From NCBI GenBank assembly GCA_902702965.1, contig CACRXP010000169.1, positions 271,089-335,088 of the forward strand: 64,000 bases of DNA, in the 5' to 3' direction. A program made the position numbers and the translations under genes. This document shows, one piece after another, positions 36,490 through 48,708 of the stretch. The notes under the pieces are model-generated. The model ran no database searches. It worked only from the letters and a program-made list of their open reading frames with translations, and was not told where the DNA came from. Positions within the stretch are counted from its first letter, which is position 1, and each line of letters opens with the position of its first letter. This DNA is from Spirometra erinaceieuropaei (taxonomy: Eukaryota; Platyhelminthes; Cestoda; Diphyllobothriidea; Diphyllobothriidae).

Positions 36490-37489
36490 CAGTAAGTGAC
36501 CTATCTCATGAAATGTTGGCAGAAATTCTGAAATGCGTTTTCGATTAGGAAGATTTACTTGGTCGCGGTTGTAATACTGCTTATCTTGTGGCATACTCTT
36601 ATAGCATTTCGCATTTGGCAGGATGTCGGCTTTTTAATGCACTTCTTTTCAATCTCCTGTAGAAAGCGTGCTCGGTAAAAAAAAGTGACTACTTAAGTAG
36701 CATGCATTTTTCCCATTGATTTTCGATGGTCTTGGAAATTCAAATATATTTTATAAAAATCATAAACAAAAATATGCTTTCTTTTAGTCAATCAATAGAA
36801 AATCACGTCTTCTTTATATTTTATACTTAAGGAAGGAGTATAATTAGGTTTTAAAAAAGTTTTCTAATTGTCGAATAATTTGGAGCCTGATCATTCGTTG
36901 CATTAGCGCTTAGTGATTTCCCTCTACAAGGCGCATGCGTTCCGCGTAAAGAAAATCACATATTCTTCTATGCCATTAAAGAGATATCATACAGAGTCCA
37001 TTAAATTTTGCAATGGATGCGGACCATGTTGTACATTTCATGAGGAGCAGTGGTAAACGGCCAGGTACGATGCTATGTGAATGGACATTTCGCGGTCTTA
37101 AAAAGTCTCATAATTAGAAACTTTTTTAAAACCTAGTTATACTCCTTCTTTAAGCATAAAATATAAAGAAAACGTGATTCTTTGTTGATTAACTAAAAGA
37201 AAGCGTCCTTTTATTAATGATTTCTATAAAATATATTTGAATTTCCAAGACCATCGAAAATCAATGGGAAAAATGCATGCTACTTAAGTAGTCACTTTTT
37301 TTACCGAGCACGCTTTCTACAGGAGATTGAAAAGAAGTGCATTTAAAAGCCGACATCCTGCCAAGTGCGAAATGTTATAAGAGTATGCCACAAGATTATC
37401 AGTAATACAACCGCGACCAAGTAATCCATCCTAATCGAAAACGCATTTCAGAATTTCAGCCAACACTTCATGAGATAGGTCACTCACAG
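36490..37489 (+). mobile_element. Fold-back element FB, copy E (complete, best preserved)
   Basis: 1000 bp. Left arm 36490-36877 and right arm about 37108-37489 are near-perfect reverse complements; the loop of about 230 bp is unique to the family. Ends are CAGTAAGTGACC and (reversed) CTGTGAGTGACC. Each arm has the exact 12-bp palindrome CTACTTAAGTAG (36689-36700 and 37280-37291) next to GCATGC. No coding frame; no convincing target duplication. Confidence 0.92.
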
Positions 37490-37769
37490 ATGAGTTGTCG
37501 TTTATCTGTAGGGGAAGCCATCCCTGGAAAATAAGTGGTCACTGATACTGAGGCAAACTTCCTAGCAGAATGTAGATGCTTTACTCTCACTAAAACAAAT
37601 CTACAGGCTTGAACTTATCACGACTAGGTAAAGGACATAAGTAAACGAATTGTCAGATGATTGGATAACTCAGTCCTCCCTTGGGATGAAGGTTAAACAA
37701 TAATGTCTCCTACTGTAAATGCAGCCTGGTTCAGCCAAAAATGAGACCAGGCGGTATGCGGCACGCGTA

Positions 37770-37990
37770 GACGGCCGGTCAGACTTTCGCCCACCAATTC
37801 ATGCTAATTTCCGGCTCGGTTGACTTCATCTTGCCACTAGATCAACTCGGATGTCGGCAGGAGAACGCGAGGTTGATGTAACGAATGTCCTCTTCAATAT
37901 GTACAAATTATCACCCAATTGACGCCGAATCCCACTCCGCGGGGAAGTGGTTGCCCTCGTCGCTCGGTGTAGTCTAACTGTCGTGCGAGT
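37770..37990 (+). repeat. Diverged dispersed repeat related to 12540-12690
   Basis: Shared blocks: GATGTAACGAATGTC / GATGCAGCGAACGTC, TGTACAAATT / TTTACAAATT, GACGCC, GGGGAAGTGGTTGCCCTCGT / GGGTAAGTGGTGGACCTCGT. Likely a distant family S relative. Confidence 0.4.
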
Positions 37991-38769
37991 GTATATGTGT
38001 GCACTGGAGGACGTACCGTTTTCCAGTCAGACGACTGCGGTCAAATTGTGAACACGGAAATCGGCAGTGTTAACTGTGTGTGTGTGCTTGTGTGTGGTCT
38101 CAGCGTGCTTGTGTTTCTGTGCGTATTCGGTTTCAATCTGAACTCAATTTCACTCACATCGACCCAGGTAGTGTGAAAAAATACTCCTGCTCAGAACGGA
38201 CAGTATTCAGTCTTCTGTGTGACACATCATGGTGGGTTTGGCAAACCTTTACGTGGGAAAGATATCGTTTTTCAAACCAACCTGCCTCTGCTCGCTTGAG
38301 GTGCGCCAATTTGGAATCAGGCAGTCTCGATTTCATTTCTCGTTTTTCCAGTTATTTCCACTCAAAAAGAAGATTTACGTCTTCATTGTAAGTGCTCAGG
38401 CAGTGGGAGATGACTGACGAATTCAACATCAGAGACGGCACCGTAAATAGTTGATGAACGTAGGCGGTGCAATATCCATGGGATACTGCCACTATGCAAC
38501 CATACACATTCTGCAATTATCAGCTACCGCATTCGACGCAGATATTAGTGCTTAACGAGACAATAAACTGATCGCCCATATCCAACTAGTCAGTGTTCGT
38601 GACTTTTTCATCGGCTTTGGTGGTTTGTATGGAAATTACCTAGATGTTTGGCCCTCGCACGCTGTCGCCGATGGCAGACGGTAGCCGCACTCACTGAGTT
38701 ACTACTTACTTCCATACAGCAACTGGTCGCTGCATATGGGCGTTGAACATACATACGAAAGTTAATACA

Positions 38770-39085
38770 TAGGGGGTAGGAAACAAGGATTCAAGCCTCC
38801 CGCAAAATCAGCGCTCAAACGAGGATTTTGGCCTTATAGGCCTTGATCTTGTGGCCAGGTCGCATAAAGTAATCGCGACTTGATGATTGCCACAATTCTT
38901 CCCAACTGCCGGTGCGAGTTCGGCTACCTTCGTCAGCAGAACTCTTTCCGTTTCTCCTGTCTTCTAGTGACACTTTTAGCCTCGTATACGGATGGTAAGG
39001 CCATTATTGCAGGAATCACGATTATATGTGATGAATGTGGGAGCCGTTAATTTTATCATACGTGTGCGTGGTTGAGTTACATTTG
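38770..39085 (+). repeat. Dispersed repeat Q, copy 1
   Basis: Matches 57265-57515 in order: a CTCCCGC block, GAGGATTTTGG, CTTGATCTTGTGGCCAGGTC, GGTGCGAGTTCGGCTACCTT, TTATTGCAGGAA and GATGAATGTGGGAGC. Copy 1 has about 60 bp more in the middle. Function unknown; open frames are not shared. Confidence 0.5.
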
Positions 39086-39434
39086 CATGTGCTACACTTA
39101 TCTTCCGCTGTCCTTCATACTGGGTTCAAAGAAAACCACGAGACGTCCGGTATGCAACATATGTTTCGACGATCTAGTCTCTATCTTCGAAACTGCTACC
39201 TCGAGCTTGCCTTGGCGTTCACATCGGCAAAAGGGGGTTCGCTTTTTGCCTAAGTGTACTGAAAACGACATTCTCTGTTTTTAAAGAAGCTTTTTGACGT
39301 AACTTCAATTAAGCATATCAGGTTCACTAGCCGTTTGTTAAAAGTTAACTATGCTATTCAATTCCTGCTGTTCGGCAAGTTCCTCGTTTTTCGTTAATAC
39401 CCAAATCTATCGCTTTCAGAAGACAAGAAAATTG

Positions 39435-39694
39435 GGTTAGGTGTGGTTATGCAGCCACACCTGATGGACACAATACTGTTAGAGGATAGGGTTAGGGGAC
39501 AGGGCAACCATTTCACAACCACCCAAAGTACAATCACGCATTCCCAATAGCTTTTCTCTTGCATACAATTCATTGACCTCGTTGCCTGTGAGTTCTCCGG
39601 CCCTATCTCTAAAAACCCCTACTACCACTAGACCCGTACTTCAGGTGGCGGGGATTTGTTTGCCTTAGGTGCGGCAGCATAGCCACATCTGACC
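39435..39694 (-). mobile_element. Short inverted-repeat element M, copy 2
   Basis: Terminal inverted repeats of about 28 bp (GGTTAGGTGTGGTTATGCAG at one end, GGTCAGATGTGGCTATGCTG reversed at the other). Flanks GAAAATTG (39427-39434) and AAAAATCG (39695-39702) match at 6 of 8. Reversed, its interior aligns with copy 1 (GAATTGTATGCAAGAGAAAA, TATTGGGAATGC), but only about two CCCTAA units lie at the point where copy 1 has its long tract. Confidence 0.82.
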
Positions 39695-39977
39695 AAAAAT
39701 CGGAAATTAATGATAAAGCTATATTTTTTCTACTTTTCCTTTAGCCTGCTATTTGATCTAAGAATGCTCGATTGACTCGTCGAAGGGAAAACGCCCAAAT
39801 AAGTTTTGCATAATTTAGGTTAAACTATTTCGGGAAGGGTAGTCCCACCCGTTAATAGGCAGCATAGGTTTGGGGATAAAATCGAGAGTCTCGTGTTGTT
39901 TTTAGTTACTTGATGTCTTATGAATTTTGTGTAAATTAATCATGTGCGAAATTTTCCCCTTGAATAGCAAAATCCAA

Positions 39978-40600
39978 CTAATGGCTTAATTTTTCGGGGG
40001 TTTTTGCATCCACATTCAGGCCCTCGTCGTCGTTGTAAGGATTTGTTGTTAGTCGGATGCCCTGAGGGCGTTGCCCGTCTTCTTTGCCCTGGGAGGGCCC
40101 AATCCCACAGAAGGAGTCATTAGAAATGCGTTCATGTCTGAGACGTGTTTGGGGTGGGAGTGGGGAATTCACGATTACCCTAGCTGCTATCACAGTTCTT
40201 CGCTGTCGAGAGCCCTTAACGAGTCCCCTTCCCCATTCTACAGACCACAATGTCATCATCACCGTCCCCGCAGTTACAGAGGACACATGGACAGGCAAGG
40301 GGGGCTCGTCCTGATCTCGCAAGCCCGATAATCTAGACGTGCTCCCTCCAAACTCGTTACCTCGTTCCTGTAAAAGCGCCGTATAAAAGCGTACATCGGG
40401 GGGTGGGGGAGGACAGACAATGCGAAGGTAGGAGTAGACGGGCTGGGGAGGGAGGAAACGCGAGTCAGCAGTGTGAGGAGGAGGAGAAAACGGGCTGTTT
40501 GCTGAATGGGCGTGACAACGGGCACAGTAGCACGCTCTCTGACTCATTTTGCCCACTCTTGACTGACAGTCTGGCTGATTAACTTGGGCTATAGACATGA
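39978..40600. other. GC-rich island with overlapping open frames and a TATA motif
   Basis: The longest - strand frame has 206 codons (40598 to 39978), starts at an ATG and is rich in Pro, Ser and Arg, but has no recognisable domain. Frames of 76-86 codons overlap it on the + strand, which argues that low stop density explains them all. TATAAAAG lies at 40383-40390 with a G-rich run downstream (40396-40410 and 40440-40455), so a promoter is possible. Coding status is doubtful. Confidence 0.3.
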
Positions 40601-42716
40601 CGCCCTAGCGCAAGCGTCTAGTCACAAGAGCTGACCTGTCAAATGCCTGAGCGTTACTTGGGCCGCATTTTTTCCTCGAAAAGATGAAGAAAAAGCGGCC
40701 GGCTTACAGTTACCATAGCCGATCATTCCACGGTTTGAGGTCGGTGCAAGGTGAAGATCGCTGCGCAGTTAAACTCTGATAAGCGGACAAATTATCGCCT
40801 TAGAGTCTCCAATATCTACCAAGAGTGCTTCCCAAGGTCATCCTACTGTTTTCGCTATGTGTTCTAACTCATGAAGAGTGTCTCAATTCCCAAAACATCG
40901 CTAATCACTCGCAAACCAGCTCGAGTGCACCGACCAACATTCACAGTTAATGCTGAACAGCAATGATCGAAATGAAAGCATAAACCAAATATAAGTAACA
41001 CTGCGTTGCTCGGAAATAAAATTTCTTAATTAAAACGGAAATGCCAGAAACGGCGAAAATCGTGGCAAATAAGTAAACTAGAATTTCAGAAATTAATAAA
41101 TTCCACTCATGTCAATAGCTAAAAAAAACAATATACGTAAAAGAACGTTTGAAAATAGCCATTTGAAGCTGCCCAAACTTAAATAGCCTTCAAGAACCAG
41201 TGCAATCTCAAGTATGGCGGTTAGCCATCGGCCTACAGTCTGATTATAGATTTCTAAGCGGCTCCAGGAGAATCTGCTGTGATCTTTCTGCTTTACGTCA
41301 TTTCAGATGCGTTTGGCTAGTACGAAGAGAATTCGGATTTATTTTCGTTTGCAAAGACATCACGGCAGTAGAAGTTTTTAGAAGGTTACGCGTCGACAGG
41401 CCGGACCGACTGAAAAGCTTGGATAGAATTAGCAGACGCAATCATAAGTATGCCGTTTCGAGGTCCTCAGGTGAGGATTTTTCGTAAAAGTACCATGTGG
41501 CATTTCGTGATGGTGGGGTCCGTTGAGCTGCAGGATTTCCCCGAAATGTCAGTGAATGGTTTTCACTTTTCTCAGTCGTATGTCCTGAAGTACAGTTTCT
41601 ATATTATGGAAGCGTAAACTTGGTCTAGGGCAGTTATCAGCATAGGAAATTGCTCATATATAGGGAATCGTTGTTTTGTCCTGAAATTAATAAACACTTT
41701 GTTGGGCAAAGTTGCACTGAAATATATCGTGCATAAAAAGGAAGTTTTACAGAACAGGTTGCATAACGTTTTAGATGCCCTAAAATGGACATCTGGATTC
41801 TCATCACCATATGTCGTAAAATAGGTCACACAGTGTATGTACATTCCATACGGACAGAGTCCTCGGCATCCCAGAAAGACGGTTTTAGAAAAGGACCTCT
41901 TTGACAATTCCTAAGTCTACTTCTTGATTGTCGACATTGTACCCTCAAACCCAGTCGTCATACAAAATAGATAAGAGGAGTTTGGATTGGTACGCTGAAG
42001 AGCGAAAGGTAGAGGGGTCACAAGCAAGGTTTCCAAACCGACGATGAAAGAGGAGAATTGCAACGCGTGCTAGCCAAAACTGGAATAAACGTTGGCTTCG
42101 AGATGTTTTTATTGCAGTCCACACACAAAACCGAAACCCAATTATATAACTAGTGTTCAAAACACCGTGCCGGAGTGCTTCTGTCTGGAGCGAGCATCCC
42201 TGGTACTTCCCTTCTTCCTGTTGTCAACGCGTTGTCACCACATTCAGCGAACGGTGTTAGTTCGGTTCTTATATACGAGGGCCTTTTTCCAGTGAATACA
42301 GTCGGCTCCGCTAAAAATGCAGAATTCTGATCTATTTTGCATCTTTACGCAACTATATCCCAAGTACAGTAGGGTAAACCTTGGATTTGAATTGGCTTCT
42401 CCTTATTACCTACATCTTACCAGGTGCATCACAAGTTGAGTTTAAGAGTATTTAAGCTCCTGGAGGTGATGTACAGCCATCTGACCTGATACCAGAACGC
42501 CATGCAAATTCTTTTTCATGCCTAAAAGATCCGGTCTACTGACATCATGATAGACTCCGTAGCATCTAACCAGCGTTTTTATACCAATACTGTTGGTCAT
42601 GTACTACCCTCCTCCCCCAGTTCATAGAAAGCAAGGTCTTGGTGGTAGCTGCATGGTGCCTATCTGATCGGGAGCATTTTTGACCGAGTTTACTGAGGCC
42701 CGTATGGTTCTACCTG
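40601..42716. other. No recognisable gene or repeat
   Basis: Open frames up to 102 codons without domain signatures. Nothing identified. Confidence 0.5.
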
Positions 42717-43698
42717 CAGTGAGTGACCGATCTCATGAAATGTTGGCCGAAATTGTGAAATTCGTTTTCGATTAGGAAGGATTACCTACGTGGGTTGTAA
42801 AATTTATTAGCATGCGAAATAATCCTATAGTATTTCGGATTCGCCAGGATGTCGGCTATTGAATGCACTTCTTTTCAATCTCCTGCAGAAACCACACTCA
42901 GTTAAAAATGACTACTTATGTAGCGTGCATTCTTCGCATAGATTTTTGATGGTCATTAAATCCAAATATAGTTTTTAGAAAGCATGTATAAGACATGCTT
43001 TCTTTTACATGTTTGGTAGAAAATCACATTTTTTACATTTCATACCCTAATAAAGGTTATATTTTGGTTTTGAAGAGGTGTTCCAATTCCCGAATAATTT
43101 TGAACCAGGTCAGTCGTTGCATTAGCGCTTACGATTTCAGTCTGCAAGGTGCAGGCTTTCCACGTAAACAACTCACATATTTTTCTATGTCTTTAAGAAG
43201 ATAACATCTAGAGTTCATAAAACTTTGCAATGGATGCGACAGTGTTGCACATTTCATGAGGAGCATTGATAAACGGACATGTGCAATGCTGTACATATGT
43301 ACATCGGACGGTCTTAAAAAGCTCCTAATAAGAAACCTTTTAAAAGCGAAACATAATCTTTATTAGGGCATTGAATGTAAAGAAAATGTGATTTTCTACC
43401 AAAAATTGAAAAGAAAGCATGTCTTGTGCATGTTTTCTAAAACCTATATTTGAATTTAATGACCATCAAAAATCTATGCGAAAAATGCATGCTACTTAAG
43501 TAGTCTTTTTTTACCGAGTGTGGTTCCTGCAGGAGGTCGGAAATAAGTGCATTCAATAGCCAACATCCTGCCAAGTCCGAGATACTATAGGATTATTTCG
43601 CATGCTAATAAATTTTACAACCCACATAGGTAATCCTTCCTAATCGAAAACGCATTTCACAATTTCAGCCAACATTTCATGAGCTCGGTCACGCACTG
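42717..43698 (+). mobile_element. Fold-back element FB, copy F (complete)
   Basis: 982 bp with arms of about 380 bp. Ends CAGTGAGTGACC and (reversed) CAGTGCGTGACC. Arms share TTCGATTAGGAAGGATTACC; loop about 43095-43315. The 12-bp palindrome is exact in the right arm and has one change in the left arm. A 69-codon frame in the left half is not conserved. Confidence 0.9.
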
Positions 43699-46600
43699 TT
43701 TGCCGATATTTTGCTGAGGGATACTTCATCCGTTTATCCGTAGCTCCACTGAATCCCCATCCCTTATGACAAGAAAGGAATGTTCTGTGTTTAAAGCAGG
43801 CATAGACAGCAGAAATTAATTGGAACCAGTAAATTTCGCGACGGCTTATCAACTGCAGCCTGTTGTTGCATAACACAGATAACAAGTGATATTTCGAGCA
43901 CATTCAACCCTGTTGCTTAGAGCTTCATCCAACTCAACGAGACGTCCTACATCGTTTGCATCACTCATTTCTAGCTGGTGCATAATCATTGGAGTTTTCG
44001 TTCTAAGTCTGTGACACTTTAAAGGTATTTAGCGTAGGACGTATCATTTAAGTAGGCCAAGCATCAGCCAGGTATCCATCCTCGACTTCGACTGGTAGAC
44101 TCGCTTTAGTGAATCCCGGGAGAAACACACTGCCTATCACTCTGTTCAGTCATGTCACAATAGCCAACGTATCGCTGCTTATCCCCGAAGTGCGCGCCTC
44201 CCTGCCTTTTCGCCACCGACACCTCCTAAGCGAGCTCCCATCACACAGGCTTACTTTTGACGTGGACGATAAACGACAGCAGTCAGACCGACATCTTAAG
44301 ATTTTCCAGCAGAGTTGCGGATCTTACATGACAGAACCTTTCGTGTTCGCCACTCCAGACGTGTTCCAAAGGCGAGAATGGGTCATCTGTTTTACGTGGG
44401 AATTGATGGGGCAGGCGTCACTTGCGGTGAAAGTTTCTGCCAAACCCAACAGCTGTAGATGACCTTCAGGTCATAACACGAGGGATGTGTGCGCGCGTCA
44501 GGGCTGATATTGTAGAGAAAAAGTATTTGTAAATAGTATGTTGTCTTTAGTCTGCCAGCCTACCCAGACTACCCGGCGAAAGCCAGACAGACTGTGGCTA
44601 GTCCGCGACACATCCAGTTTCTATAATTTTTTACCTATTCATGTGGGTGAACGGGACAATCCTCTTGTTGAATGCCGCGTACTTAAAGAGTGCAATGCAG
44701 AATGTACGGTGTAGGGTGTAGTGTTCGCACACTGGTTCATGATCATGGGTCGACCGTAATACGGAGAACGGACAAGTAAGATTTCCGCGAAATCTTGTGT
44801 TATATATGATGAACCAGTTCATATTTTGCCCACTCAGCGCGAGAAAATATTTCAGCGCCTTGTATTTGTCACTCAGTACCAGTTCATCTGATATTCGGGA
44901 TGCTGAGCTGACGATATTTTTGATGAGATCCAGCAATAGGCAATCGGAGGAGGGATGCAGATGACTCCCACACCACCTGTGACTTTCAACTGACCTGGTA
45001 AACCTGCAAGATAAAATACAGAGGTCTTAACGACTCATCGGGAGAAGTTAAACGTTAACGTTGCTTTTTTAGGATACCTAGTTCGATCTTAGGAATATAT
45101 GTTATTCGTACAATTTGCTTCTCTTTACTGTTGGGAATTTAACGAGCAAAGCACTTGGGGTTCCAGCAACCTGGATTAACGGAAAAGTTTTGTAACTGAA
45201 GGATCCGCTGTCAACACTGAGAGCCCAAGAGCATATATTGGACTAGACCAGTACATTTTATATGAAAAAAATCTTGGGGGGCGTAAGCAAGACAGTCAAA
45301 TCCGTACAGTTATTACAGCTGGACCCATGACTGCATGAAGTAGCCGTTTGTGAAGTTCCACTTATGTTTATTAGTGCACTTACATGGAAAAAATTGAGGT
45401 CGTTTCCCTCTGAATGAATGAGGACAAGACATAAACACACTAAGGCGCATTTTAGATCACCTAAGAGTACTCGGATTTTTGTGGACAATAAAATTCCAGG
45501 AATTCTTTCTCATGCACATTCGAATGTTTTTATTAGTGCCACTGAAAATCTGGTCAGGGTTCTGGCAGCAAAACCCGTCATAAACGAAGGTATTGGAGGT
45601 CGCAAAGGGAAAGCTATCGGTGACTGGGTAAGCCTAGAGTATCCTCCGGTCGCATCTCGGGGAGTCGATACTGCACTGATTCACGGCAAGGTTCAACCAT
45701 TTTTCTTGTCCGAGCATAGCTTGACTAGGAGATAAAGGGGGGGGGGGTGCGGTGAGGCCAAATAGATAGTCTGTTTATACAAATTCACTCGACGGACGTC
45801 AGCACCCTCTGCGTGGCAAATGCTGGGGAGAATTGTCCTCTTAGGATACTGACCAGTGTGATCTTTGATAGAGGACTCTCAAGTGACAGTAAGACACAAG
45901 GTCCCACGACCCCCTCCTCATTTCTCTTTAGTGGTGACCAGTTACCGCCTGTGCCAGTTTTCGTTGTCCCTCCACATCTGCTTGATTTATCTTTCTGCCA
46001 AATCCCCTGAATGTATAGATGTGAACACAAACACAGGGAATATCATTGGCTATCACCAATTCAAACTTCTTCAGACCCTTGTTTACACTGTGGGGATGTC
46101 TTGGGACCGAAACAGGAGCATATAGGCCACACTGTCACCCTTCACATCGTCCTCTAACTGGGACACCGGTTGCCCTGCATGCAAATGAGGAAGGGGTTGG
46201 TGCGAAGCTACCGAGGACCACCAACTGGTACGCTGTTGGCAGTAAAAATTTACTTCCAAAATAGCCCACTCCTTCGCTGTCTCGGTTTTGAGATAATCTG
46301 GGCACGTGCGATCTAGTAATAACCTTTAAAAGTGAACTCCGTCAGAATGTTTTTCGTCGCTCTCCTTCAGGCAAGAAGCACGTCTTCGGATCGTACAGTG
46401 AAATTATTTTGGCTTAAATCTGATTTGCAGTCCTCTCTCTCGAAAAGTCCCCTAGGTCATCTCTACTGCCCAGGTTTTGAAAAGACAATCGCGCAATACT
46501 GCAGCATAGACAAGTATCGCAGATATGTAGCGGGGCACGAAGAGACAAAATCGAGTCACATACACCGTAAATTTCACTTCCGGCTCTTTCAAAAGATAAG

Positions 46601-46731
46601 TCTTCGCCCCAACTGCATCTCTGCCCCGTGTTCACGTCAAGTGACCGGGACATGAGGACAAGTTGTTCATTTGAGTAATTGTTTGCACTGTATTATCCTA
46701 GATTTCTTACTCCAAAACGCGTGAGCATGCA
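43699..46731. other. No recognisable gene
   Basis: Open frames of 101-117 codons (44109-44462, 45418-45735, 44631-44936) lack domain signatures. A poly-G run of about 11 lies at 45737-45747. Confidence 0.45.
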
Positions 46732-48708
46732 CAGCAGATGTGCTACCTGAATAGATGTTAGCCTGAATTCTGAAATATGCTCTCGATTCCAAAAGATTAA
46801 CTAGAGAGGCTTGCAATATTAATCAGCATGCAGCACAACCATAAGACATTTAATTCACATCAGGATGCCGGTTTTAAATAAGTGTCTTTTAGACCGTCTC
46901 CATAATTTACACCATGTAAGATGACTACCTAAGTAGTATGGCTTCTCTCATTGATTTTCGTTGCCCTTATAAATCCCACTATATTTTGCAGAAAGCGTGC
47001 ACCAAATATTCTTTCTTTTTCTAATCTGGCAGCAACTTCTGTCGCTTTCAAATTTTTCACATTAATTGAGAGTATCTTTCGATTTTAAGAAACTTTTTTT
47101 ATTCCCGGATAATGTTTTACCCATCTGCCGTTACACTTGCATTCAGAGTTTCCAACCCGCATGTTGTATACACTCCGTCAAAGAAATATCGCACATTTCT
47201 CTACGTTATCAGAAGGACGTCATACAGCGCTCAAAATTGTGCACTGGATGTAGATCGGGTTGTATTTCTTAGTAGTAGAATTACCCCACGTGCTGATGCC
47301 ATACTGTACGAATGGGCACTTCATGGCCTTAAAAAATCTCATAATTGTAAACTTCTTTCAAGCCACAATATACCCTTTCCTTGAGTATAAACAGTGAGGA
47401 TGATATAATCTGCCATCAAATGAGTACAGGAAAAAATATTTTCGTTCATGTTGCCTGCAATTTATAATGGAAGTTACAAGGACACTGAAAATAAATGAGA
47501 AATATCCTTATTAGTTACAGTATGTGGGCTACCCCATGAAATGTCAACCGAAATTCTGAAACGCACCTCCGCTTCGAAAAGGTTGAGTAAGTAGGGTTGC
47601 AAAACTAATCACCCTGCAGCCTGATTCTACAATAATTAAGCTTACTCAGAATGCCGGCTTACGAACGAACTTATTTTCGGCTGCATGAAAACAATATTCA
47701 CTGTAAAAGGGAGTACTTAAGTAGCATGCATTTTTCCGATTGTTTTTCGATGTCCTTAAAAATTGAATCATATTTTATGTAAAACATGCATAAAAACATT
47801 CATTCTCTTACTCATTCGGTAGAAAATGACGTCTGGTTCCAGTTTTATACTCGGAGGAGGGGTATAATTCGGTTTTTAAAAAGTTTCTAATTCTAAGACT
47901 TTTCATACCATGAAATGGCCGTTCGTAAAACGTCGTGTCGCTGCATTTACCAATGTGGCTTGTAAAGTTAAAAATATGGCTCAAATCCAACGCCAGATTT
48001 TATGAACACCATATGGTCTCCTCTTAATGCCGTAGAGAAATGTATGGCTTCCGTACGCGGAAAACATACGGTTTGTAGTATGAGAACCCTAAATGCAAGT
48101 GCAACGTTAGGTCAGGTTTAAAATTAATCGGAAATTTGAAATTTTTTTTAACAAACTGAATTATACCCCTAATCCGAGTATAAAATTGGATGTAGACGTC
48201 ATTTTTTGCCGAATGCGTAAAAGAATAAATATTTTTATTTATGTTTTTATGAAATATAATTGAACTTTAGGAGCATCAAGAATCAATGAGAAGAATGCAT
48301 GCCATATAAGTAGTCATCTTTTACAGTGTAGAGTTTTTGCGTGCAGCCGAAAAGAACTTCGTTCAAAAGTCGGCATCCTGAAGTAACTGAATTATTATAG
48401 AGTTACGCTTCAAGATGATTATTTTTACGACCTTAATTAATTTTTTTCGAAACGAAAACGCTTTTTTGAACTTTGTTTGACATTTCATGAGTTAGCCCAC
48501 CTACTGTAAGTTATCATTTTTGCGGAGTGTAGACTTTGCATACTTCCGAAGAGAAGCTCATTCCAACGTTAATATTATGCTGGAGTTGAAATCTTTTGTT
48601 GGTATGCTGCAGGACAATTAATATTACAAACCTACTTACGTGACCTTTTGGAATCGAGAACATAGTTCAGAATTTTGGATAAGATTTAATGAGATAGCAC
48701 ATATGCTG
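46732..48708 (+). mobile_element. Fold-back element FB, copy G, split by copy H
   Basis: Left end CAGCAGATGTGCTACC at 46732 and right end (reversed) CAGCATATGTGCTATC at 48708 pair as family termini. The left arm, loop and the inner part of the right arm run to 47517. The outer part of the right arm resumes at about 48507. The total without the insert is about 988 bp, the usual size. Confidence 0.85.
47518..48506 (-). mobile_element. Fold-back element FB, copy H, nested in copy G
   Basis: 989 bp, ends CAGTATGTGGGCTACC and (reversed) CAGTAGGTGGGCTAAC. The loop reads in the reverse orientation compared with copy G. Flanks TTAGTTA (47511-47517) and TAAGTTA (48507-48513) differ at one position and may be the target duplication. 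It has CTACTTAAGTAG-like palindromes in the arms. Confidence 0.88.

Noticed and set aside
38154..38391. SWWV string as Frizzled segment 3
   Set aside because: The residues after WWV (WQTFTWERYR) do not match the hydrophobic segment and the following conserved motif of Frizzled proteins.
39978..40598. 206-codon - strand frame as a real gene
   Set aside because: Low-complexity composition, overlapping open frames on both strands and no domain. Kept only as part of a GC island.
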